From Faecalibacterium prausnitzii (GTDB lineage Bacteria > Bacillota > Clostridia > Oscillospirales > Ruminococcaceae), in NCBI GenBank assembly GCA_004558805.1, contig SFDE01000005.1:43630-107629 (forward strand): a stretch of 64,000 nt of DNA, read 5' to 3'. Every line of letters starts with the position of its first letter. The first letter of the stretch is position 1. The notes below the pieces were generated by a model. It did not search any database. It was not told where the DNA came from and saw nothing but the letters and a program-made list of their open reading frames with translations. Below, piece by piece: positions 8,835 to 16,581 of the stretch. Made by a program: the position numbers and the translations under genes.

Positions 8835-9664
8835 AGCAGGACCTCCTCCCTGCCCTCCCGGGCAGCTTTTACCGCCTGCTTCCGATACTGGGTAGGGGTG
8901 ACGCCGGTGCGTTTTTTAAAGGCACGGGCAAAATAGCTGGCGTCCTCATAACCCACCATGGAGGCGACCTCTGCGGAAGAGCGGAAGGGGTCGCTCAAAA
9001 GCTCCTTTGCAGCGTTGATCCGCAGCTCGGTAAGGCAGTCCAGAAAGTTCATCTTCTGGTATTTTTTGAATTGTGCCGACAGGTACGCCGGGCTGATGTG
9101 GAGGATCTCCCCCACGCTGTCCAGAGAGATGTCGAACATATAGTTATCCTCCAGATACCGCCGCACATGCGCCATGACCAGCGCCGCCTGGTTGTTTCCC
9201 GGCTCTTCCCGGGGGGCGGCGTCGGCTCCCGGGGCGGGTGTCTCCGGTTCCTGAGGCATGGGTGCCAGCGCATGGAGCTTCCGCTCGGTCTCGATCTGCC
9301 GGATAGCACGGCGGATGGAGGCTTCCAGCTCGTCGGGGTCCACCGGCTTCAGCAGGTAGTCGCAGGCACCCAGATGCACCGCCTCGTGGGCGTACTGAAA
9401 CAGGCTGTAGGCGGTGACAAAGATCACCCGGCAGTCCGGGCGCTGACTCATCACCGCCCGTGCTGCATCCAGACCGTTCATGCCCGGCATCTCGATGTCC
9501 ATCAGGATCAGATCCGCCTCCCACAGGATGGCAGTGTCCGCCGCCTTGCGACCATTTTCCGCCACATGGAGTACTACTTCCTGCTCCATGAACCGCCGGT
9601 TCACCATATCCACCAGCGCTTCCCGTTCCAGCTGCTCATCATCCGCAATCAACAGACGAATCAT
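8831..9664 (-). CDS. YesN-type response regulator, REC plus AraC HTH
   Basis: A 277-residue regulator. The receiver domain (1-120) has the acidic pair Asp8-Asp9, phosphoacceptor Asp56 in LILMDIEMPG, a Thr in FVTAYS and the Lys of LLKPVDP. A Pro-rich linker (about 140-165) leads to an AraC/XylS DNA-binding domain with two helix-turn-helix units (YLSAQFKKYQKMNFLDCLTE and YFARAFKKRTGVTPTQYRK). The gene starts 26 bases inside the kinase gene end and overlaps the DctP-like gene by four bases, so all three are translationally coupled. It most likely activates the dctPQM operon in response to its substrate. Confidence 0.92.
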   Translation of the reverse strand: MIRLLIADDEQLEREALVDMVNRRFMEQEVVLHVAENGRKAADTAILWEADLILMDIEMPGMNGLDAARAVMSQRPDCRVIFVTAYSLFQYAHEAVHLGACDYLLKPVDPDELEASIRRAIRQIETERKLHALAPMPQEPETPAPGADAAPREEPGNNQAALVMAHVRRYLEDNYMFDISLDSVGEILHISPAYLSAQFKKYQKMNFLDCLTELRINAAKELLSDPFRSSAEVASMVGYEDASYFARAFKKRTGVTPTQYRKQAVKAAREGREEVLL

Positions 9665-11171
9665 CTTCCAACTCCTCCTCTTCCGTCAGTTCCACAAGGG
9701 GAAGGTACAGGCTTACCGCCGTACCCCAGCCCAGATGGGAATGAATGATCAACCTGCTGCGCTTATCCCGCAGCCGCAGCCGTGCTGCAACATTATAAAC
9801 GCCGATGTGCTCCCACCGTTCCCCGGACTCTTCCAGAGCGGTGGTGATCCGCTCCAGCTCCTCCGGGGCAATGCCCACACCGTTGTCACAGACACTGATG
9901 TACAAAAGACCCTTTTCCCGCAGGGGGTTGATCCGGATCCGCACCCTGCCGCCCTCTTCCTTGGGAGCAATGCCGTGCTTGAAGGCATTTTCCACAATGG
10001 GCTGCAAAATAAAGGATGGTACCATGGTCTCGGTAAGATCCAGCGAATCCGAAATGCGCCACTCCATCTTCACCCGATCGCCAAACCGCACATGGTAGAT
10101 GGAATAGTACTCATCCACGATCCGCACCTCTCTGGACAGGGGCACCTGCTCATCGTTGCTCATAAGGCTGTACCGCAGCAGATGGCTCAATGCGGTGATC
10201 AGTGCCTGGGTCCGGTAGGCAGTCTCCTGTCCGGCGGTCTGCAAAATGACATTCAGGGTGTTGAACAGGAAATGGGGGTCGATCTGGCTGCGCAGCTGCT
10301 GCAGCCGACTGCGCTCCATGCGGTTCTGCAATTCCAGCGCCTGAGTCTTTTGCTGATGGAGTGCCTGTTCCATCTCGTTTTTCTCCTGCAGGGTGGTCAC
10401 CTGCTCTGCCATGGAGCGCTTCATCCGGTTGAACGCCTCTGCCAGCCGCCCCATCTCATCCTGCTGAGGCACTGGGACATCCGGCGTGTCCAGCTCACCC
10501 CGGACCACTGCCTGAGATGCTCCGATCATCTGCTGCACCGGGGTCAGCAGCCGCATCATGGACCACGCTGTCACCAGTCCCAACGCAAGGCAAAGCCCCA
10601 CCACCACGGTCTGCCCCCACTTGACCCGGTCACTGAGCTCCGAAACGGTGGTGTACCGGCTCTGGGCATCGGCAATGGCACGGTTCAGCAATTGCTGGGC
10701 ATACTGCCGCAGATAACTTCCGCAGGGAGCGACTTTATTGTAATAGAGCTGTGCCGCCTCTGCATTCTGCCCGGCGGCGATCTGACTCTTCAGCTCCTCC
10801 ACAAGACCTGCATAGGTCTTGTAGGTAGTACAGACGGCGCTGTACAGCAGATACTGCTCCTCGCTGGCAGTATCCAGCCTGCCGTTGATCCGCCACAGCC
10901 AGGCATTGGTGGTAGAGAACGCCCCCTCCAGTTCCGTCAGCAGCACCCCGGTATCGCCGTATTCCCAGCGGTAATTGTCCAGCGCCGTAAGGCTCCGCTC
11001 CACCCCACCCTGAAACCGACTGATGGCATTAAAATTTCCCATCTGGTCGTCCAGCTCCCGCAGAACGGTGCCGGACTGGTAAAAGCTCAGAAAAATCTGT
11101 GCGGCAAGTGCCGCAAAAAAAGCCACAAGGCAGATGCCCATTCGCTGTTTCAGCGTGATCTGTCGATGCAA
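9639..11171 (-). CDS. YesM-type sensor histidine kinase
   Basis: A 510-residue membrane kinase. One TM lies near residues 12-30, an extracytoplasmic helical domain of about 130 residues follows, then a second TM near 170-190 and a HAMP-like segment with PVPQQDEMGRLAEAFNRM. The catalytic half has the His_kinase (LytS/YesM) box with QIDPHFLFNTLN, where His is the phosphorylation site, plus HATPase motifs NAFKHGI and CDNGVGI. A TTG at 11189 is in frame, but the GGGAGG site has correct spacing only to the TTG at 11171 (MHRQITLKQRMG), so I chose that. It presumably senses through the adjacent DctP-like lipoprotein. Confidence 0.92.
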   Translation of the reverse strand: MHRQITLKQRMGICLVAFFAALAAQIFLSFYQSGTVLRELDDQMGNFNAISRFQGGVERSLTALDNYRWEYGDTGVLLTELEGAFSTTNAWLWRINGRLDTASEEQYLLYSAVCTTYKTYAGLVEELKSQIAAGQNAEAAQLYYNKVAPCGSYLRQYAQQLLNRAIADAQSRYTTVSELSDRVKWGQTVVVGLCLALGLVTAWSMMRLLTPVQQMIGASQAVVRGELDTPDVPVPQQDEMGRLAEAFNRMKRSMAEQVTTLQEKNEMEQALHQQKTQALELQNRMERSRLQQLRSQIDPHFLFNTLNVILQTAGQETAYRTQALITALSHLLRYSLMSNDEQVPLSREVRIVDEYYSIYHVRFGDRVKMEWRISDSLDLTETMVPSFILQPIVENAFKHGIAPKEEGGRVRIRINPLREKGLLYISVCDNGVGIAPEELERITTALEESGERWEHIGVYNVAARLRLRDKRSRLIIHSHLGWGTAVSLYLPLVELTEEEELEDDSSVDCG

Positions 11172-11301
11172 AGCGTTCCCTCCCGGCAATTTTTTCGTCC
11201 ACGAATCGTCCTATTCTACCACGTTTTATCACCTTTGTGCAACACCTCCCTTGCCTGCCGGGGAAAAATATGGTACTATGCCTAAAAAAGGAGATGTAAC
11301 T

Positions 11302-11829
11302 ATGTCGCAGCCTATCAACGTTTCGATTACCATGGACGCCGAGTCCTTCCACAAGTTTGCCCAGTTTGACCTGTTCCGCCACCAGAAGCGCTGGAAGCGC
11401 CCCCTGCTGTTCACCGGCATCCTGCTGGTGCCTGCCCTGATCTGCCTTACGCAGGTAGGCAGACGAGACGGCGCCGCCCTGCTGGCGGCGGTGCTGACAG
11501 TGGTGGCACTGGGTCTGCCGGCGGTCTACTTTGGCACCTTCTTCCACAACCTGCGCACCAATACCAAAAAACTGGGTCTGCCCCGCCCCTTCTACCGGCT
11601 GCAACTGGAGGATGCCGGTGTGTCGGTGTGGATGGCAGGCGAGCAGGACAAGCCGGAACCCAGCCACCAGTATTCGTGGCAGGGCATCCATCTTGCTTAC
11701 CGCACCCCGGACGCCATCTACCTCTACGTCCAGCCGACACAGGCGTACCTCTTTAACGCCGATCTGGACCCGGTATGGAAGTACCTGGGCATCCACCTTT
11801 CCCCCCGCCAGCTGCGGGATCTGCGGTAA
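11302..11829 (+). CDS. YcxB-like two-TM membrane protein
   Basis: A 175-residue protein with two adjacent hydrophobic segments (about 33-50 and 58-80) and a soluble C-terminal half with YSWQGIHLAYRTPDAIYLYV, the layout of the YcxB family, whose function is unknown. The start was placed at the ATG at 11302 because a strong AAAAAGGAG site precedes it; an in-frame ATG at 11278 has none. It is divergent from the TRAP sensor operon and appears monocistronic. Confidence 0.7.
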   Translation: MSQPINVSITMDAESFHKFAQFDLFRHQKRWKRPLLFTGILLVPALICLTQVGRRDGAALLAAVLTVVALGLPAVYFGTFFHNLRTNTKKLGLPRPFYRLQLEDAGVSVWMAGEQDKPEPSHQYSWQGIHLAYRTPDAIYLYVQPTQAYLFNADLDPVWKYLGIHLSPRQLRDLR

Positions 11830-11871
11830 ATGCCGTTTTTGATAGGTAAATTCAAAATTTATTTTTAAAAC

Positions 11872-11957
11872 TTTTCCCCACAAAATCACCCCAACGTTTG
11901 CCTAACGCACCGAAAACTGTGGGGAAAATGTTGGGGTCCAACTTCCGCTCAATTGGA
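11872..11957. repeat. Crossed inverted repeats
   Basis: Three perfect inverted repeats crowd into 86 bases. TTTTCCCCACA (11872-11882) is complementary to TGTGGGGAAAA (11918-11928). ACCCCAAC (11888-11895) is complementary to GTTGGGGT (11930-11937). TCCAA/TTGGA closes a small hairpin at 11937-11957. The first two interleave (A-B-A'-B'), so they cannot be nested hairpins and, with a one-base third loop, cannot both form fully as a pseudoknot. They may be alternative hairpins or a scar of a mobile element. No coding potential overlaps them. Confidence 0.6.
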
Positions 11958-11962
11958 TATAG

Positions 11963-12115
11963 CAGTTCATCTCCATCCTGAACTCCAGGGAGGACCCGGA
12001 GACAGAGCAGCCGGATGACGCTGCCCCGCTGCCCGAAGAGCCGTCTGCGGACTCCTCTGAATCGCCCTGCGAGGATCCGCCTGCCGTTTTTTCTGCGGAC
12101 CATCCCCAGAGCTGA
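11963..12115 (+). pseudogene. C-terminal remnant of an acidic Pro/Ser/Glu-rich protein
   Basis: A 50-codon open frame directly after an in-frame stop, without start codon or ribosome-binding site, ending at TGA 12113-12115. The peptide (QFISILNSREDPETEQP, then acidic Pro/Ser-rich sequence to DHPQS) has real-protein character and neighbouring-gene codon use. It probably is the tail of a gene whose upstream part is gone. No family could be recognised. A terminator follows immediately. Confidence 0.4.
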
Positions 12116-12123
12116 ATAAAGCA

Positions 12124-12162
12124 AACGCATCCCGGACTTTTTGGGTCCGGGATGCGTTTTTT
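12124..12162. terminator. Bidirectional terminator
   Basis: A 14-bp perfect stem (AACGCATCCCGGAC) with a short loop and TTTTTT on the plus strand. On the minus strand the hairpin is followed by TTTGCTTTATT and lies just after the ZIP transporter stop. It can serve both convergent directions. Confidence 0.85.
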
Positions 12163-12165
12163 GCG

Positions 12166-12918
12166 TTACAGCGCTACATCCAGCGCCATCATCAGGGCAA
12201 AACCTGCCACGATGCTGATGACCCCGGCGATTTCGTTTTCTTCCACCGCTTCCGGGATCATCTCCTGTGCGGTGACACACACCATGCAGCCCGCTGCCGC
12301 ACTCATGAGCCACGGCAGTGCGGCACTTGCCCACCCTGCCAGTGCAAAAGCAAACAGCGCTCCCAGAGGCTCCACCAGACCGGACGCCGCCCCGGCGCAG
12401 AATGCCTGCCGCCGGGTGCGTCCATTGCGGAGCAGCGGCAGGCTGACCGCTGCCCCCTCCGGGATGTTCTGCAAACCGATGCCCAGACTCACCGCCAGCG
12501 CCCCGCTGACTGCGTCTTCTGCTCCTGCCACCGCCAGCGCTGCCGCCAGCCCCACCACCATGCCCTCCGGCAGGTTGTGGAGGGTGACCGCCAAAATCAT
12601 GTGTCCCCCATACCGGGGCTTTTCTGCCGCAAGATGTTCCGCTGCCTTTTCCAGCCACAGCAGCCCCATCGCCCCCAGCACCAACCCTGCAGAGGGCGGC
12701 ACCCAGGGAGCAACCCCCAGCTCTTTTGCGCGCTGTATCGCCGGAAGCAGCAAACTCCACACACTTGCCGCCAGCATGATGCCCGCCGCCATGCCGCTGA
12801 GCATCCGCTGGGTCCGGGGATCCGTCTCCCGCCGCAGCAGAAACACACCCGCCGCCCCCAGAGCAGTGCACAGAGTAGGCAGCAGCAGGATCCCGGCAGC
12901 AAAAAAGATCTGTTCCAA
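12166..12918 (-). CDS. ZIP family metal transporter
   Basis: A 250-residue membrane protein with about eight hydrophobic segments, of the ZIP/GufA type that imports divalent metals such as zinc. The two diagnostic metal-site helices are visible: LHNLPEGMVVG and LQNIPEGAAVS (the second has Gln in place of His, as in many GufA-type members). No His-rich loop is present. The frame extends upstream to an ATG at 12975, but the GGGGG site with good spacing points to the TTG at 12918 (MEQIFFAAGILLLP), which also begins just before TM1. Monocistronic between two terminators. Confidence 0.88.
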   Translation of the reverse strand: MEQIFFAAGILLLPTLCTALGAAGVFLLRRETDPRTQRMLSGMAAGIMLAASVWSLLLPAIQRAKELGVAPWVPPSAGLVLGAMGLLWLEKAAEHLAAEKPRYGGHMILAVTLHNLPEGMVVGLAAALAVAGAEDAVSGALAVSLGIGLQNIPEGAAVSLPLLRNGRTRRQAFCAGAASGLVEPLGALFAFALAGWASAALPWLMSAAAGCMVCVTAQEMIPEAVEENEIAGVISIVAGFALMMALDVAL

Positions 12919-12967
12919 GGTCCATTCCCCCTTTTCCCGTTGTATGTCATCGCCGGAAAAAAGGTGC

Positions 12968-13005
12968 AAAAACACCAGAGGACCCGCGGGTTACCGCAGG
13001 TCCTC
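12968..13005 (-). terminator. Terminator after the HIRAN gene
   Basis: Minus strand hairpin GAGGACC-TGCGG / CGCGG-GTCCTC followed by TGGTGTTTTT, 79 bases after the HIRAN protein stop. Confidence 0.75.
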
Positions 13006-13083
13006 CAGTGCACACAAAACAACAAGAAAAGAGGTAGATAATGTCAATTGTAAAAGAGGGAGCTTATTGTACCAGCTGGGAAA

Positions 13084-13449
13084 TTAAAATTCCACTGCAT
13101 CCTCTTCGGGGTCATCCGGCTCCTCCGGGTCCGCAGGCAGTTCCGAGCAGTCCACCGGGGACAGCTTGACGCTGCACACCACGGCGTTTCCCAGCACATA
13201 GCGGACCTTTGCGGTGGCTTGGTCAGCCATCTTATCGTAGATCCTGCCGGCGCTGCAGCACTCGCCCACCACGGTGTGGACGCTGTTTGCCACATAGCCC
13301 ACCTTGCCCAGACCCGGCAGCTCTGCCCGGATCGCCTCGTGGTCGTACTGGTTTTCCGGCTCCTTGATCAGCCGGACCTTCTGCCCTGCCTGAAAAGGCT
13401 CTGCACCGTAACGATGGCTCAAGCCTGTGATGGTCACATAATACTTCAT
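13084..13449 (-). CDS. HIRAN-domain protein
   Basis: A 121-residue protein made almost entirely of a HIRAN domain: YYVTITGLSHRYGAEPFQ near the start, then the core KEPENQYDHEAIRAEL and KVGYVANSVHTVVG. HIRAN domains bind DNA ends or stalled forks in eukaryotic helicases; stand-alone bacterial versions are widespread but poorly described. The acidic tail (DPEEPDDPEEDAVEF) is notable. The start at 13449 follows an AAAGGAGAGG site. The gene lies 16 bases after a 47-residue gene with a similarly acidic tail, and they end at one terminator. Confidence 0.85.
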   Translation of the reverse strand: MKYYVTITGLSHRYGAEPFQAGQKVRLIKEPENQYDHEAIRAELPGLGKVGYVANSVHTVVGECCSAGRIYDKMADQATAKVRYVLGNAVVCSVKLSPVDCSELPADPEEPDDPEEDAVEF

Positions 13450-13465
13450 CTCTGCGCCTCTCCTT

Positions 13466-13609
13466 TCAGAAATCTTCGCTGTCATCGGCATCGTAGTCCT
13501 CGGCAGCGTCGGAATGGTCCTGGCTGCCAAAGCTGCGTTCAAAGGCGGTCATATACTGGGCATAGCCCTCATCGCCGGTGCCAAAATAGCCAAAATCAAA
13601 GTCTTTCAT
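13466..13609 (-). CDS. Small acidic protein, 47 residues
   Basis: A short gene with a strong GGAGGAG site nine bases before ATG 13609. The product begins MKDFDFGYFGTGDEGYAQYM and ends in an Asp/Glu-rich tail (DAAEDYDADDSEDF). It stops 16 bases before the HIRAN protein start, inside that gene's ribosome-binding region, indicating an operon. The N-terminal half is aromatic and could fold as a helix. I do not recognise a family. Being below common length cutoffs it may be missed in annotations. Confidence comes from the ribosome-binding site, the tight spacing and the codon use. Confidence 0.7.
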   Translation of the reverse strand: MKDFDFGYFGTGDEGYAQYMTAFERSFGSQDHSDAAEDYDADDSEDF

Positions 13610-13763
13610 CTGGATCTCCTCCACAAAACCTGTCCCGGGTCATGTACTCTCCGGGGAGCCTTGTTCCCTCCGGCTGACTCTATTATCCATATTTCATGTA
13701 CCATAAAAAGGACTTGCAAGCTGTTTTTGATCTTTTCTGCAAAAAATGGTCCCGGAAGAAGCG

Positions 13764-13806
13764 AAAAAAGCCCCCGGCAGAAGAGTTTTCTCTTCCGTCA
13801 GGGGCG
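13764..13806 (-). terminator. Terminator of the rhomboid gene
   Basis: Minus strand hairpin pairing GCCCCTGACGGAAGAG with its near-complement around a short A-rich loop, followed by TTTTTT. Confidence 0.85.
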
Positions 13807-13818
13807 GGTCAGACTGTT

Positions 13819-14454
13819 TCAGCTGCGTTTTTTGCCTTTTGCCACGGCAAATTCCAGACTTTTGGGCTTTGAACCCCGGTTCCGGCTGGATTTCCGGCTT
13901 TTGTAGTGGATGGCGTAATAATAGCCAAAGGCGGTGCCGCACATGCCGCCTACGATGTGCATAAAGTTTGCCACGTTGTCATGTACAAAAACGATATCGT
14001 ACATCTGCTGTCCAAAGTACAGCGCCGCCACCAGCAGCATGGTGACCGGGATGCCACCGGAAAAGCCAGCCAGAGAGGACAGCATAATGAGCATGAACAC
14101 GATGCCGGAGGCGCCCAGCAGTCCCGTGCGGGGGAACAGGATGCACTGCAGCAGTCCTGTCACCAGTGCTGTAAATACCATGCCGCACAAAAGCGGCTTG
14201 CTGCCGTACTTTTCTTCCATAGGGGGACCCACCACCAGAAGCAGCAGCATATTGTTGAGGAAGTGGTTCCAGTCTGCGTGTCCCAGCACATGCCCCAGCA
14301 ACCGCACATAGCCCAGCGGGTCCCGGAAAGAAGAGCGGTAGACGCAGAACAGGTGCATGGTGGTCCAGCCCCCGGTCCACTGGTCCAGCAGCAGCACCAG
14401 CAGCGACAGCAGAAAGAAGGTAAGGATCACCGGCGAATTGTACTGCAGCTCCAT
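13819..14454 (-). CDS. Rhomboid family intramembrane serine protease
   Basis: A 211-residue polytopic protein with six membrane segments. It has the rhomboid landmarks: HADWNHFLNN in TM2, the catalytic Ser116 in GLLGASG and the catalytic His166 in HIVGGMCG. Substrates are unknown. The C-terminal tail is basic (KSRKSSRNRG). The annotated ATG at 14454 lacks a nearby ribosome-binding site. An AAAGGAG site lies 37 bases upstream, close to an in-frame CTG at 14481 that would add LLTKRTKFK, a plausible cytoplasmic lead. Use of that non-canonical start is possible but unproven. Confidence 0.9.
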   Translation of the reverse strand: MELQYNSPVILTFFLLSLLVLLLDQWTGGWTTMHLFCVYRSSFRDPLGYVRLLGHVLGHADWNHFLNNMLLLLVVGPPMEEKYGSKPLLCGMVFTALVTGLLQCILFPRTGLLGASGIVFMLIMLSSLAGFSGGIPVTMLLVAALYFGQQMYDIVFVHDNVANFMHIVGGMCGTAFGYYYAIHYKSRKSSRNRGSKPKSLEFAVAKGKKRS

Positions 14455-14561
14455 CTTAAATTTGGTGCGTTTCGTAAGCAGTTCTCTCCTTTATGATCAG
14501 ATAATGTGATTGTACCATAGACTGCGCAGGTTTTCCACCCGGCACAGCCCCCGTCCGCCTC

Positions 14562-15050
14562 TCAGCCCCGGGTCTGGAGCCAGTACTCGCCCATGCTCTG
14601 CCCGGGTTGGTCGGTCACCTCGTCCTGCAGATACACCGCCAGTCCGCAGCTCTCCGGCTGCCAGCTCTTCGCCGCCTCCACGGTGGGGTACTCCACCTCT
14701 GCATACCAGAACTCTGTGGGCAGACCCTGATCCACGTGGTTCACCTCCAGCACCAGCCCGTCCGGCAGCCGGTAGCCGCGGCGGAGTTTCCGGATCAGGG
14801 GTTTAGCGATGATCTTCTGCTCCAGCTCCTCAAAAAGCTCTTTGTCGATGCTGCGCTCGATCTCCTCCCGAGCAAGCTTCCCGGCGGATTTGAAGCAGAG
14901 GATATAGTCGGTGCTTCCGCCGGTCCGTGCCTCCTCCCGGATCCGCACCGTGGGGTGTACACTGATATAGCCCTGCCGCATGGCAAACTCTTCGGTAAGA
15001 GGCAGACCTTCTGCCCAGCCCTTCACCATCCATTTGCGTTCGATCTCCAT
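14562..15050 (-). CDS. CYTH domain protein
   Basis: A 162-residue protein beginning MEIERKWMV, the ExExK signature of the CYTH superfamily (class IV adenylyl cyclases, thiamine triphosphatases, inorganic triphosphatases). Further tunnel residues appear as TVRIREE, DYILCFKS, EEIERSID, KPLIRKLRRGY and LVLEVNHVD. Bacterial proteins of this length most often are triphosphatases acting on inorganic tripolyphosphate or a nucleotide; the exact substrate cannot be read. The start has an AAGGAA site. The frame stays open well upstream, but those codons have no start signal. Transcribed divergently from the methyltransferase gene via a palindromic promoter. Confidence 0.85.
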   Translation of the reverse strand: MEIERKWMVKGWAEGLPLTEEFAMRQGYISVHPTVRIREEARTGGSTDYILCFKSAGKLAREEIERSIDKELFEELEQKIIAKPLIRKLRRGYRLPDGLVLEVNHVDQGLPTEFWYAEVEYPTVEAAKSWQPESCGLAVYLQDEVTDQPGQSMGEYWLQTRG

Positions 15051-15089
15051 AACGGTTCCTTCTTTCCATTCATTTTTTTGCAATTCGTA

Positions 15090-15121
15090 TTTATCATACC
15101 ATGATTTTATGATATGATAAA
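15090..15121. promoter_or_regulatory. Palindromic divergent promoter
   Basis: TTTATC (15090-15095), 17 bases, TATGAT (15113-15118) on the plus strand, and exactly the same boxes with 17-base spacing on the minus strand (-35 at 15116-15121, -10 at 15093-15098). The arms TTTATCATA and TATGATAAA form a perfect 9-bp inverted repeat, so each -10 overlaps the other strand's -35. RNA polymerase binding should be mutually exclusive. Confidence 0.65.
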
Positions 15122-15248
15122 GGGTAGATTTGAGAAAGTATTGAAATGCTCGCCCCGCCCTGCGCTGAAGGTGCGGCGAGGGCAACACTTGGAAAGTCTC
15201 CCTCCCGGAGGGAGTGGGTGCGGCGCAGACCGTGCCGGAAGGAGTTTC

Positions 15249-16475
15249 ATGAAAGAACGCAGCTACCCTGTTTATACCGTCAACAAACACGCCGAAGCAA
15301 ACCTTGTGGCAGGGCATCCCTGGGTGTACGAAAACGACATCCTGCATTTCCCGGAGAATGAACCGGAAAACGGCACCCTTGCGGATGTGGTCAGCACCAA
15401 GGGAGCATATCTGGGCACCGGCTTTATCTCCCACAAAAGCAAGATCCGGGTGCGGCTGATCTCCCGCAACGCCAACGACACCTTTGATATCGCCTTCTGG
15501 CGCCGCCGGGTGGAGTACGCATGGAGCTACCGCAAGACCGTGCTGGAGCCGGCAGACCTTACCGCCTGCCGGGTGATCTTTGGGGAGGCGGACCAGTTCC
15601 CGGGGCTGACGGTGGATCGGTTCAACAACGTTCTGGTGACCCAGACCCTCAGCGTGGGCATGGAAAAGCTGAAGCCGGTGCTCTTCCCTCTACTGGCAGA
15701 GGTTCTGCGAGCCGACGGGCAGACCATTGAGGGCATCTACGAGCGCAACGACGAGGCGCTGCGTGCCAAGGAAGGTCTGGACCAGAACAAGGGCTGGTTC
15801 CCCCTGCCCGGCGAGACCCACCCGGACAGCACCCAGACCGAGATCTGCGAAAACGGCGTGTTCTACCATGTGGATTTTGAAAATGGACAGAAGACAGGCT
15901 TTTTCCTGGACCAAAAGTACAACCGCCGTGCCGTGGCACGTCTTGCCGCCGGACATACCGTGCTGGACTGCTTTACCCACACCGGCAGCTTTGCCCTGAA
16001 CGCCGCCATGGGCGGTGCCGCCCGGGTCACCGCCGCCGACATCAGCGCCGAAGCCATTGCCATGGCACAGCGCAACGCCCAGCGCAATGGGCTGACCAAC
16101 ATGGACTTCCTCTGTGAGGATACCTTTGCCCTGCTGCCCCGGCTGGAAAAGGAGGGCAATCCCTACGACTTTATCATTCTGGACCCGCCTGCCTTTACCA
16201 AGGCACGCCGGACAGTGGAGAACGCCATGCGGGGGTACAAGGAGATCAACTACCGTGCCATGAAGCTGCTGCCCCGGGGCGGCTACCTTGCCACCGCCAG
16301 CTGCTCCCACTTTGCCACCGAGGAATTGTTCATCAAGATGCTGCGGTCCGCCGCCAAAGACGCCCATCGTCAGCTGCGGCAGATCGAAGTGAAGCAGCAG
16401 GCACCGGACCACCCCATCCTGTGGGGCGTACCGGAGACCAACTACCTCAAGTTTTTCCTGTTTCAGGTGATATAA
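15249..16475 (+). CDS. rlmI: Class I rRNA (cytosine-C5) methyltransferase, RlmI-like
   Basis: A 408-residue protein with an N-terminal PUA-like RNA-binding domain (GHPWVYENDIL, about residues 18-80), a linker domain and a C-terminal Rossmann methyltransferase. Motifs: FFLDQKYNR, the SAM loop LDCFTHTGSFALNAA, DFIILDPPAFTKAR and a Cys in TASCSHF. This order matches RlmI, which makes m5C1962 in 23S rRNA; the enzyme may have a related target. ATG 15249 follows a GGAAGGAG site; upstream in-frame codons are leader. The roughly 130-base leader contains a CTCCCTC/GAGGGAG hairpin. Confidence 0.88.
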   Translation: MKERSYPVYTVNKHAEANLVAGHPWVYENDILHFPENEPENGTLADVVSTKGAYLGTGFISHKSKIRVRLISRNANDTFDIAFWRRRVEYAWSYRKTVLEPADLTACRVIFGEADQFPGLTVDRFNNVLVTQTLSVGMEKLKPVLFPLLAEVLRADGQTIEGIYERNDEALRAKEGLDQNKGWFPLPGETHPDSTQTEICENGVFYHVDFENGQKTGFFLDQKYNRRAVARLAAGHTVLDCFTHTGSFALNAAMGGAARVTAADISAEAIAMAQRNAQRNGLTNMDFLCEDTFALLPRLEKEGNPYDFIILDPPAFTKARRTVENAMRGYKEINYRAMKLLPRGGYLATASCSHFATEELFIKMLRSAAKDAHRQLRQIEVKQQAPDHPILWGVPETNYLKFFLFQVI

Positions 16476-16542
16476 GTCATACCAAGTGCGGTTGTTCCAA
16501 AATTTCCGGAACTGGTTTGTGCAGAATCGTCAGTTTTGTCAA

Positions 16543-16571
16543 TTGCCTTTTTGCGCCGCAACGGCTATAAT
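16543..16571 (+). promoter_or_regulatory. Sigma-A promoter of glnN
   Basis: -35 TTGCCT, 17-base spacer, -10 TATAAT. Transcription should start near 16578, only a few bases before the hairpin described next, giving a roughly 150-base leader before the glnN start. Confidence 0.7.
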
Positions 16572-16581
16572 CAAACCATAG

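Noticed and set aside
11872..11937. H-type pseudoknot
   Set aside because: Both helices cannot form fully because only one base would have to cross an 11-bp helix; kept as alternative hairpins.
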